This document shows positions 1 to 5,367 of a stretch of DNA of 6,582 nucleotides, in pieces (within the stretch, counting starts at the first letter, position 1; each line of letters begins with the position of its first letter). The stretch comes from Anaerobacillus sp. (GTDB lineage: Bacteria; Bacillota; Bacilli; Bacillales_H; Anaerobacillaceae). The notes under the pieces are model-generated. The model was not told the origin of the DNA. It worked only from the letters and a program-made list of their open reading frames with translations, and did no database searches. The DNA lies in assembly GCA_007120055.1 (NCBI GenBank), contig SKOL01000329.1, positions 1-6,582 on the forward strand, given 5' to 3'. A program made the position numbers and the translations under genes.

Positions 1-761
1 GGCATTTGGAGTGCGTCTACTTTTGGATTATATAACTTTGATAAAAAAAACTTATTTAGTAATACAAACTTCGTCACTTCGTTTTTCCCGCCACTAATCG
101 CAACTTGTCCATTTGCTAATTGGTTAAATTTATTAATGATTTTTTGCTCAAAGGAAGCAAGTAAAACTTTATCTTTCATTTCGTACTGTTGAATAAGTTG
201 CCAAAGTTTTGCTTCGATTTCAGACGGACCAGCTTTTGGGTATTGTGCTTTAATTTCAATATTCATATCCATATGCGAAAATTGCTCGAAAATTTCCTCA
301 ACGGTAGGGATCGTAATCCCTTCGTTTCGAAAAGGATAATTTCCTTCACGATCAGTAAAGTAGTATCCAGCGTCTAATTGCTGTAATTCCTCGAGTGTAA
401 AAGAATCTACTTCCCCTGTTCCGTTCGTCGTACGATCAACAGTAAAATCATGAATGGCGACGAGGTGACCGTCCTTTGTCATGTGAATATCAAATTCTAA
501 TACATCAACACCGATCTTTTCAGAATGCTCGAAAGCAGCCAATGTATTCTCAGGGAAAGCGCTTCCGCCACGGTGCGCAATAACGATGGGTGTATCTAGT
601 TCCTTAAAAAATGGTTTCACATTTCGTGAGTGGTCCTTTGTAAAAGGAATGGCGAAAATAGAGATTACTAACCCGAATATGAACGTGATGATCAGCAACT
701 TAATTGGTTGTTTACGTTTTTTTCGTTTATAAATTGGCGTATGGCTATATATGGAATTCAT
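1..761 (-). CDS. Membrane-anchored glycerophosphodiester phosphodiesterase (partial, C-terminus off the left edge)
   Basis: This is a GDPD-family enzyme, which hydrolyses glycerophosphodiesters to glycerol 3-phosphate and an alcohol. The reading frame is open from the ATG at 761-759 to base 1, giving 253 complete codons without a stop. A positively charged N-terminus (KRKKRK, residues 12-17) precedes one hydrophobic segment (about 20-40), so the protein is probably anchored with its catalytic domain outside the membrane; signal-peptide cleavage is also possible. Family motifs are visible: HRGG (63-66), PENT (70-73), EFD (E89, D91), the second histidine in AIHD (H104) and the later EIK (E169, K171). 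H63/H104 and E89/D91/E169 match the catalytic and metal-binding set of the family. AAGGAG lies at 772-767, five bases before the ATG. The last part of the TIM barrel is missing only because the window ends. It is divergent from the rest of the window. Confidence 0.93.
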   Translation of the reverse strand, partial: MNSIYSHTPIYKRKKRKQPIKLLIITFIFGLVISIFAIPFTKDHSRNVKPFFKELDTPIVIAHRGGSAFPENTLAAFEHSEKIGVDVLEFDIHMTKDGHLVAIHDFTVDRTTNGTGEVDSFTLEELQQLDAGYYFTDREGNYPFRNEGITIPTVEEIFEQFSHMDMNIEIKAQYPKAGPSEIEAKLWQLIQQYEMKDKVLLASFEQKIINKFNQLANGQVAISGGKNEVTKFVLLNKFFLSKLYNPKVDALQM

Positions 762-844
762 AACGGCTCCTTAACGTATTTTTATGTATACATTAATTCT
801 ACAGTAAAAACAGGTTAAATGGAAATAGTAACCATGAAAAAGAT

Positions 845-922
845 GGTTGGTTTGTTAGTTTGTTGCTGACTAGTTGGAATGCAGAAAGTTGGAAAGTTGG
901 AAAATATATTGCACGACTTTAT
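845..922 (+). repeat. GT-rich intergenic repeat, copy A
   Basis: A run rich in GTTGG, GTTAG and GTTTG words begins with GGTTGGTTTGTTAG and contains CTAGTTGG, then AAAGTTGG twice. It ends with GCACGACTTTAT (911-922). A second, shorter stretch at 2553-2605 has the same beginning (GTTGGTTTGTT), the same middle word (CTAGTTGG) and almost the same end (GCCCGACTTTAT). The shared order of three words argues for a repeat family rather than chance base bias. Its function is unknown. Confidence 0.5.
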
Positions 923-945
923 CAAAATTAGTTAGTGGTGGTGTG

Positions 946-1096
946 TCGTCATGAGATTTTGTATGAAAAAAGGCGGGTGCTTTTGCGGAACGAACGTCTG
1001 AGATTCGGTAGAAGGTCAAGGTGAAGTGAGGGAAAGTACCCGCCTTTTACACGATAAAAGGTAACAATACATCGTCATGAGCTTTTTGTATGAAAA
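946..1096. repeat. Long-armed hairpin flanked by a 24-25 bp direct repeat
   Basis: TCGTCATGAG followed by (A/C)TTTT(T)GTATGAAAA occurs at 946-969 and again at 1072-1096, 126 bases apart. Between the two copies is an inverted repeat: AAAAGGCGGGTGCTTT (968-983) pairs with AAAGTACCCGCCTTTT (1033-1048), with only one G-T wobble in 16 positions. The loop is about 49 bases, purine-rich on the plus strand, and contains no open frame. On the minus strand the right side of the stem is followed by a run of seven T's, so it could act as a terminator for transcription running left. The direct repeats could be an insertion-site duplication of a roughly 100-bp element, or a tandem duplication. I do not recognise the family. 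Confidence 0.55.
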
Positions 1097-1139
1097 TTTA
1101 GAAAAATGCATTAATAGGATAGGCTATTTTAAATAATTA

Positions 1140-1148
1140 TGTTAAAAT
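1140..1148 (+). promoter_or_regulatory. Candidate extended -10 promoter for the thiolase gene
   Basis: TG at 1140-1141, one base, then TAAAAT at 1143-1148 fits an extended -10 hexamer for the housekeeping sigma factor. The -35 position (around 1120-1125) does not resemble TTGACA, so the call rests on the -10 alone. If it is used, transcription would start near 1155, and all of repeat copy 1 would lie in the 5' leader of the thiolase mRNA. Confidence 0.35.
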
Positions 1149-1160
1149 TTAGAAAGGTTA

Positions 1161-1276
1161 ATGAATTTCATAATTCAATATTATCGCCATTACATATGTA
1201 TATGTAGTTGCGTTAATTCGCTTGCAACTACCTATAGTTCGATATGGCTCAATCTAGGTAATTATGAAATTCACTC
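1161..1276 (+). repeat. Structured intergenic repeat with terminal inverted repeats, copy 1
   Basis: The terminal inverted repeats are perfect over 14 bases: TGAATTTCATAATT at 1162-1175 and AATTATGAAATTCA at 1260-1273. Inside them GCCAT (1186-1190) pairs with ATGGC (1244-1248). Innermost, GTAGTTGC (1204-1211) pairs with GCAACTAC (1224-1231) around a 12-base loop, and TATA (1199-1202) pairs with TATA (1233-1236) across a T/C mismatch. The core between the outer tips is 112 bp. The sequence AGGTTA lies on both sides (1155-1160 and 1277-1282), as a target duplication might. This copy ends 24 bases before the thiolase Shine-Dalgarno sequence. It could be a non-autonomous mobile element, a structured RNA domain, or both. 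Confidence 0.85.
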
Positions 1277-1311
1277 AGGTTATCCTATTAATTTTTTAAG
1301 GGGGAGTAGCA

Positions 1312-2493
1312 ATGAGAGAAGTGGTTATTGTAGGTGCAGCAAGAACTGCGATTGGTAATTTCGGTGGTGCTTTATCATCATTATCAGCGGTAGATTTAGG
1401 GGTAATTACCGCTAAAGAAGCTTTAAATCGTGCAGGTGTCAGTCCTGACCTAGTAGATGACGTTCTTTTAGGTAATATCTTATCTACCGGTTTAGGGCAA
1501 AATCCAGCGAGACAAGTTGCCATAAACGCAGGTATTCCAGAAACTACATCGGCAACGACAATTAATAAAGTTTGTGGGTCTGGGCTAAGAACAGTAAGTA
1601 TGGGAGCTCAATTTATTATGCTGGGTGATGCAGATTGTGTATTAGCTGGTGGTATGGAAAGTATGAGTAACGCTCCTTATATGATGAAAAATGCTCGTTG
1701 GGGAATGCGTATGGGTGATAGTAAGGTCGTCGATACTATGGTCCATGACGGATTAACGGATGCGTTTAACCAATACCATATGGGAATTACTGCTGAAAAT
1801 GTAGCTGAAAAGTGGGAAGTTTCACGTGAGGCGCAAGATGAATTTGCTCTTAATAGTCAGTTAAAATCGGAAGCAGCACAAAAAGCCGGGAAGTTTGTTG
1901 ATGAGATCGTCCCTGTATCAATCCCACAACGTAAAGGTGATCATGTAGTCGTTGATAAAGACGAGTATCCGAAGAGTGGAATGACGATTGAAAAACTAGC
2001 AAAGCTTCGTCCGGCGTTTAAAAAAGATGGGACAGTAACAGCAGGGAATGCATCCGGAATTAATGACGGAGCTGCGATGATTGTCTTAATGGCGAAAGAA
2101 AAAGCTGACGAATTAGGCTTAAAGCCTCTAGCAACGATTAAGTCTTATGGAAATGCCGGGCTTGATCCGAAAATTATGGGATATGGACCTGTTCCAGCAT
2201 CAGAACAAGCGTTAAAAAGAGCTAATTTGACGATTGGCGACATTGATCTCGTAGAAGCAAATGAGGCTTTTGCAGCTCAAGCAGTAGCCGTTGGAAAAGG
2301 GTTAGAACTAGATGACAAGAAAGTTAATGTCAATGGTGGGGCCATTGCTCTAGGTCATCCAATTGGTGCCTCTGGCGCAAGAATTTTAGTAACGCTATTA
2401 TACGAAATGGAACGACAAAATGCTCGTACAGGTCTAGCGACGCTTTGTATCGGTGGCGGACAAGGTACAGCATTAATCGTTGAGCGCTCATAA
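1312..2493 (+). CDS. Acetyl-CoA C-acetyltransferase (biosynthetic-type thiolase)
   Basis: This thiolase condenses two acetyl-CoA to acetoacetyl-CoA, or runs the reverse cleavage, in the cytoplasm. It is 393 residues, the usual length for the AtoB/ThlA/PhaA group. All catalytic landmarks are present: the acyl-enzyme cysteine C88 in [14 protein letters not shown] (317-321), H349 in [16 protein letters not shown], and C379 in LCIGGGQG. The internal [10 protein letters not shown] (114-123) and [13 protein letters not shown] (243-255) blocks are also typical. The ATG at 1312 follows GGGGGAG (1300-1306) by five bases. No beta-oxidation or ketone-body gene lies next to it, so the pathway (fatty acid metabolism, polyhydroxybutyrate or mevalonate supply) cannot be read from the context. 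Repeat copy 1 is immediately upstream and a good terminator follows. The specificity for acetoacetyl-CoA is inferred from the overall sequence type. Confidence 0.95.
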   Translation: MREVVIVGAARTAIGNFGGALSSLSAVDLGVITAKEALNRAGVSPDLVDDVLLGNILSTGLGQNPARQVAINAGIPETTSATTINKVCGSGLRTVSMGAQFIMLGDADCVLAGGMESMSNAPYMMKNARWGMRMGDSKVVDTMVHDGLTDAFNQYHMGITAENVAEKWEVSREAQDEFALNSQLKSEAAQKAGKFVDEIVPVSIPQRKGDHVVVDKDEYPKSGMTIEKLAKLRPAFKKDGTVTAGNASGINDGAAMIVLMAKEKADELGLKPLATIKSYGNAGLDPKIMGYGPVPASEQALKRANLTIGDIDLVEANEAFAAQAVAVGKGLELDDKKVNVNGGAIALGHPIGASGARILVTLLYEMERQNARTGLATLCIGGGQGTALIVERS

Positions 2494-2508
2494 GTAAACG
2501 GTTACATG

Positions 2509-2546
2509 AGAGATAGGTAGTTTAATAAAACTGCTTATCTCTTTTT
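2509..2546 (+). terminator. Rho-independent terminator after the thiolase
   Basis: AGAGATAGGTAGTTT (2509-2523) pairs with AAACTGCTTATCTCT (2528-2542) with two wobble positions and a four-base AATA loop. A T-run follows (2542-2546). It begins 15 bases after the thiolase stop codon and separates this gene from the glycoside hydrolase. Confidence 0.85.
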
Positions 2547-2552
2547 GTGTGG

Positions 2553-2605
2553 AAGTTGGTTTGTTGGTTAGTGGCTAGTTGGTTAGAGTCCTCGCCCGAC
2601 TTTAT
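2553..2605 (+). repeat. GT-rich intergenic repeat, copy B
   Basis: This is a shorter relative of the stretch at 845-922. It has GTTGGTTTGTTGGTTAG, then GGCTAGTTGG, and ends with GCCCGACTTTAT (2594-2605). It lacks the AAAGTTGG reiteration of copy A. It lies between the thiolase terminator and the glycoside hydrolase gene. Confidence 0.5.
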
Positions 2606-2682
2606 GTTGCAAACTATAATGTGCAGTTACCCCTTTAAAAAGGTATCTTTATCCCTTATGATGTAACAAGGAGGGGAGAAAG

Positions 2683-4419
2683 ATGTCGAAAAGGTCAAGA
2701 AAAGAGACGCACAAAAAGTCGAAAATCCCGTTATTACTTATCGTGTTGAGCATAACAACGATATTTTTAATAGCACTTTTTAGTATGTACTACTATTTTG
2801 AATCGCAACAAAAACAAGTTTCATATTTTCAAAAAGAGAATCCGATTATTTTTCAAGGTGAAATATATGAAAAGGAAGCATTATACGAAAATAACCAGTT
2901 GTATATTCCTTTACAATTGATCTCCGATTATTTAGATGACGGCGTAACTTTTGATGAAGATACTGAGTCCGTCATTATTATTTCAAATGAAAATATTTTA
3001 CGTTTTCCTATTGAAAAATTAGAGAAATTTGTCAATGAGCAATCTTTTAACATTGAAGTAGAGACGTTAATTACGTCAAATGAGGAATTGTATGTTGAAA
3101 TGGACCAACTAGAAAACATTTATCCTATTCACTACAACTTTTATCCGGAAGTTGGTAGTGTCGTTATTTCATCCGATGGAGAAGAGCAAACTACCGGCAT
3201 CGTTAAAGAAAATACGAAACATAGAGAACTCCGTTTGAAAACAAAACCGAGTTACTTTTCAGATTACTATGCAAAAGTCGATCAAGGTGAAAAAGTATAT
3301 ATAATGAGCGAAGAAGAAGGTCATTACTTCGTGCGAAATGAGATTGGGATTTCCGGGTTTATAAAAAAAGATGTTATAGAAAATATCGAAACGAGTGTCG
3401 TCACAATTGAACGTGATGACCAATTTCGACAATTACATTACCCTGAATCACCGATTAACTTAACGTGGGAAGCGGTATACTCAGCGAATCCAGATACGAA
3501 CGAATTACCTGAAATGCCAGGAATAAATGTCGTCTCACCGACATGGTTTAAGTTAAAAAATGAAGAAGGAGATATTCATAGTCTAGCATCAATGACTTAT
3601 GTTGATTGGGCAAAAGATCGTGGTTATCAAATCTGGGGTTTATTTTCTAATGATTTTGATCCTGACAAAACCCATGTGGCCTTACAAAACTTTGAATCGA
3701 GACAAAAAATGATTAGGCAGCTATTACAATATAGTGAAATGTATGATCTAGATGGTATAAACGTAGATTTTGAAAATGTGTACTTAAAAGATCGAGATTT
3801 AGTGACGCAGTTCGTTAGAGAATTAACGGCTTTAGCCCATCAAGCAGGGTTGATCATTTCGATGGATATTACGTTTATTTCCTCAAGTGAGATGTGGTCG
3901 ATGTTTTATGATCGCAAAGCTTTAGCTGAAATTGTCGATTATATGGTCGTTATGGCCTATGATGAACATTGGGGAACATCACCGATCGCTGGAAGTGTTG
4001 CCTCATTTCCTTGGGTGGAGCGCAATTTAGAAAGGCTTCTCGAAGAAATACCAAATGAAAGACTAATTTTAGGGATTCCAACCTACACAAGAATTTGGGA
4101 AGAAAGAGAAACAGAAGGTGGAAATATCGAGGTTTCATCACGCGCCTTAAGCATGCGAGCTGTGGAGGAGTGGATGGAAGAACGTGAATTAACACCCGTA
4201 TTAGATGAGACGAGCGGTCAAGATTATGTAGAGTATTATGATGAGAATGAGCGAGCTACGTATAAAATTTGGATTGAAAATGCCGATTCAATTGCGAAAC
4301 GTGGACAAATGGTTCATGACTATAACTTGGCTGGAGTTGCTTCTTGGAATCGCTTTTTTACAAACGATGAAAGCTGGGAAGCTCTAAATTCAGTGTTAAA
4401 TAATGAAGCAGTTGAATAA
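2683..4419 (+). CDS. Membrane-anchored SH3-domain glycoside hydrolase, family 18
   Basis: The 578-residue protein has a basic N-terminus, one membrane segment (about 15-37), a stalk domain resembling the copper amine oxidase N-terminal-like fold (about 52-165; PIIFQGE and LYIPLQLISDYL are the type of motif), an SH3-like domain (about 175-235, with LRLKTKPS and GISGFIKK), and a GH18 barrel (about 260-570). The catalytic segment is DGINVDFE (357-364), with E364 as the expected acid and D362 beside it. MAYDEHW (424-430) and GVASWNRFF (551-559) fit the conserved Tyr and C-terminal Trp strands of GH18. This subtype resembles the YaaH/SleL peptidoglycan-acting enzymes more than chitinases, so cleavage of the glycan strands of the cell wall is the likely role; the substrate is inferred. 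AAGGAGG (2668-2674) is eight bases before the ATG. TATAAT at 2615-2620 has no clear -35 partner. Confidence 0.9.
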   Translation: MSKRSRKETHKKSKIPLLLIVLSITTIFLIALFSMYYYFESQQKQVSYFQKENPIIFQGEIYEKEALYENNQLYIPLQLISDYLDDGVTFDEDTESVIIISNENILRFPIEKLEKFVNEQSFNIEVETLITSNEELYVEMDQLENIYPIHYNFYPEVGSVVISSDGEEQTTGIVKENTKHRELRLKTKPSYFSDYYAKVDQGEKVYIMSEEEGHYFVRNEIGISGFIKKDVIENIETSVVTIERDDQFRQLHYPESPINLTWEAVYSANPDTNELPEMPGINVVSPTWFKLKNEEGDIHSLASMTYVDWAKDRGYQIWGLFSNDFDPDKTHVALQNFESRQKMIRQLLQYSEMYDLDGINVDFENVYLKDRDLVTQFVRELTALAHQAGLIISMDITFISSSEMWSMFYDRKALAEIVDYMVVMAYDEHWGTSPIAGSVASFPWVERNLERLLEEIPNERLILGIPTYTRIWEERETEGGNIEVSSRALSMRAVEEWMEERELTPVLDETSGQDYVEYYDENERATYKIWIENADSIAKRGQMVHDYNLAGVASWNRFFTNDESWEALNSVLNNEAVE

Positions 4420-4444
4420 AATTCTTTTTATTATTAAAGTGTGC

Positions 4445-4501
4445 CCATATCAAAAAGTTTGTAGTTGCGAGCGAATTAGAGCAACTACAAATAGATAATT
4501 T
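4445..4501 (-). repeat. Degraded inverted relic of the structured repeat core
   Basis: TTTGTAGTTGC (4458-4468) and GCAACTACAAA (4481-4491) form a perfect 11-bp hairpin with a 12-base loop. Read on the opposite strand, 4445-4491 aligns without gaps to 1201-1247 of repeat copy 1, with 37 of 47 positions identical by my count. This includes CCATATC (4445-4451), the 9-base spacer length and the loop GAGCGAATTAGA. Weaker similarity continues to about 4501. The terminal inverted repeats cannot be recognised and the partner of the middle stem is lost. There is no T-run after the hairpin, so it is a poor terminator despite its place after the GH18 gene. Confidence 0.7.
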
Positions 4502-4523
4502 GTAGAAATCCCCTAATGATTTA

Positions 4524-4639
4524 ATGAATTTCATCATTCAATATTTTCGCCATTAAGTAACTAAATATAGTCGCGTAAACCCTTGCGCGACTACATTTAG
4601 TTTGATATGGCTCAATTAAGTTAATTATGAAATTCACTC
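4524..4639 (+). repeat. Structured intergenic repeat with terminal inverted repeats, copy 2
   Basis: The outer stem is TGAATTTCATCATT (4525-4538) with AATTATGAAATTCA (4623-4636), 13 of 14 paired. The middle stem is GCCAT (4549-4553) with ATGGC (4607-4611). The inner stem is TAGTCGCG (4568-4575) with CGCGACTA (4586-4593), extended by CTAAAT (4561-4566) with ATTTAG (4595-4600) across one A/C mismatch. The core is 112 bp, exactly as in copy 1. The C4572-G4589 pair replaces the T-A pair at the same place in copies 1 and 3. The flanks GATTTA (4518-4523) and GATTGA (4640-4645) may be a target duplication. Confidence 0.85.
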
Positions 4640-4731
4640 GATTGAGGAATTTTAATTATTTTTGCATATGTATGTAATAAATAGTTTTTATCCTTGTGTA
4701 GTTTTTATGAAAACGAGTTTCTATTCATCAT

Positions 4732-4737
4732 TGGGGG
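4732..4737 (+). promoter_or_regulatory. Ribosome binding site that sets the uspA-like start
   Basis: GGGGG at 4733-4737 is seven bases before the ATG at 4745. An upstream in-frame TTG at 4694 would add 17 residues but has no purine-rich site before it, and UspA proteins normally begin a few residues before the first beta strand, as the ATG start gives. Confidence 0.75.
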
Positions 4738-4744
4738 CAACGTT

Positions 4745-5164
4745 ATGTTTAAAAATATATTACTAGCGACTGACGGCTCAAGAGCTTCTATGTTTGCAAC
4801 TGAAAAAGCGATTAGTTTAGCAAAATTATGTCAAGAAACTCATCTTACATTGCTTCATATTGTTGATGCACTTCCTGAGAGCTTTAAAAAGCTATCTTTT
4901 TTTCAAAAAGAAAGTGTAGCTTATGACCAATTGGTTCGTACGAAAGAGCTGCTAAACAAAGGGAATGTTGACTATACAGTTGAAGTCATTACAGGTGATG
5001 TGATACAGGAGATCATTTCCTACGCTAATAGTGGTGATTACGATGTTTTAGTCATCGGTAGTCGAGGGTTAACAGCACTTCAACAATATGTGTTAGGAAG
5101 TGTTAGCTATAAAGTCGTAAAGAAAGTCAAAATACCGATTTTCATTGTGAAAGAGTCCTGTTAA
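4745..5164 (+). CDS. Universal stress protein (UspA family), ATP-binding type
   Basis: This 139-residue single-domain protein has the usual UspA length and pattern. It opens with FKNILLATDGS (D10 near the nucleotide site), has LLHIV at 36-40 and DVLVIGSRG at 100-108, and ends in a last strand PIFIVK. The motif G105-x2-G108-x9-G118-S119 (GSRG, nine residues, GS) is the ATP-binding signature, so it belongs to the MJ0577-like nucleotide-binding group. Such proteins are cytoplasmic dimers linked to stress survival; the exact role here is unknown. It appears to be transcribed alone: repeat copy 2 lies before it, and copy 3 begins at its stop codon, followed by a small terminator. The TAA stop (5162-5164) overlaps the conserved left edge of copy 3, but the protein is full length and not truncated. 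Confidence 0.93.
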   Translation: MFKNILLATDGSRASMFATEKAISLAKLCQETHLTLLHIVDALPESFKKLSFFQKESVAYDQLVRTKELLNKGNVDYTVEVITGDVIQEIISYANSGDYDVLVIGSRGLTALQQYVLGSVSYKVVKKVKIPIFIVKESC

Positions 5165-5280
5165 TGAATTTCATAATCCATTATTTTTGTCACTAAGATC
5201 AATATATAGTTGCGTCAAAACCATTCGCAAACTATATATTGTTTGATGTGACCCTTTTTTGGATATTATGAAATTCACTC
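5164..5280 (+). repeat. Structured intergenic repeat with terminal inverted repeats, copy 3
   Basis: The outer stem is TGAATTTCATAAT (5165-5177) with ATTATGAAATTCA (5265-5277), perfect over 13. The middle stem is GTCAC (5189-5193) with GTGAC (5248-5252), where copies 1 and 2 have GCCAT and ATGGC: two base pairs changed on both sides. The inner stem is CAATATATAGTTGCG (5200-5214) with CGCAA (5226-5230), a bulged A (5231), and CTATATATTG (5232-5241). The core is 113 bp. The T-run at 5255-5260 directly after the middle stem could let this copy act as a terminator for the uspA-like gene. The flanks CTGTTA (5158-5163) and AAGTTA (5281-5286) agree at four of six bases. Confidence 0.85.
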
Positions 5281-5304
5281 AAGTTAGAAAAACTTGGCTT
5301 TTTT
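5280..5304 (+). terminator. Small rho-independent terminator after the uspA-like gene
   Basis: CAAGTT (5280-5285) pairs with AACTTG (5291-5296) around AGAAA, then GC and six T's (5299-5304). The stem is short, and it overlaps the candidate -35 of the next gene. It could work together with repeat copy 3, whose right end it touches. Confidence 0.5.
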
Positions 5305-5323
5305 ACTGAATTTTCGTTATAAT
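5294..5323 (+). promoter_or_regulatory. Candidate sigma-A promoter for the CoA-binding protein gene
   Basis: TTGGCT (5294-5299) and a perfect TATAAT (5318-5323) are separated by 18 bases. The -10 is exact and the -35 matches TTGACA at four of six positions. Transcription would start near 5330, about 35 bases before the gene. Confidence 0.6.
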
Positions 5324-5349
5324 ACTCCTGTGGGTAATATATTTTAAGC

Positions 5350-5367
5350 GAAGGTGTGAGTGATTTG
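5350..5367 (+). promoter_or_regulatory. Ribosome binding site and choice of start for the CoA-binding protein
   Basis: GAAGGTG at 5350-5356 is the only Shine-Dalgarno-like sequence. It is eight bases before TTG at 5365, the usual distance. The GTG at 5356 lies inside it, so it is a poor start, and the ATG at 5371 is 14 bases away. TTG is therefore the preferred start, although ATG at 5371 would cost only two residues. Confidence 0.6.

Larger units (their letters stand above)
762..1311. other. 550-bp intergenic region between divergent GDPD and thiolase genes
   Basis: I see no protein gene here. A small open frame that begins inside repeat copy 1 at 1161 is repeat sequence read as protein. 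From left to right the gap holds the GDPD ribosome binding site, a GT-rich repeat (845-922), a hairpin bracketed by direct repeats (946-1096), a candidate extended -10 promoter (1140-1148), repeat copy 1 (1161-1276) and the thiolase Shine-Dalgarno sequence. I found no convincing -35/-10 pair for the GDPD gene. Confidence 0.7.
4420..4744. other. 325-bp intergenic region between the GH18 gene and uspA-like gene
   Basis: No gene is seen. The gap is filled mainly by an inverted, degraded relic of the structured repeat (4445-4501) and the complete repeat copy 2 (4524-4639). The remaining 100 bases before the uspA-like gene are AT-rich, and I could not pick a single convincing promoter there. I see no hairpin followed by a T-run after the GH18 stop codon. 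Confidence 0.65.

Noticed and set aside
189..377. A 62-codon plus-strand open frame at the left edge
   Set aside because: It lies wholly opposite the GDPD gene, which has full catalytic motifs on the minus strand.
1161..1358. A 65-codon open frame starting in repeat copy 1 and overlapping the thiolase start
   Set aside because: It begins at the element end, consists mostly of repeat sequence, has no Shine-Dalgarno site and overlaps a certain gene in another frame.
2615..2620. TATAAT as a promoter for the GH18 gene
   Set aside because: The -10 is perfect, but the bases 16-18 positions upstream (CTCGCCCG region) do not resemble a -35, and no extended TG is present. A promoter is possible but not supported. 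Sporulation-sigma or sigma-B patterns were also looked for and not found.
3950..4195. An 81-codon minus-strand open frame inside the GH18 gene
   Set aside because: It is antisense to the conserved barrel, shows no recognisable domain and has no ribosome binding site that I can see.
4458..4491. Terminator of the GH18 gene
   Set aside because: The hairpin is perfect over 11 bp but no T-run follows, and the sequence is explained as an inverted relic of the structured repeat.
4643..4691. Promoter for the uspA-like gene
   Set aside because: Several weak AT-rich combinations (TTGAGG with TATGTA, TTGCAT with TTTTAT) compete and none stands out, so no site was called.
1161..5280. CRISPR array or IS200/IS605-type element
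   Set aside because: The copies are kilobases or hundreds of bases apart with genes between them, not regularly spaced. They have true terminal inverted repeats instead of the subterminal hairpins of IS200/IS605, and no cas or transposase gene is in the window.
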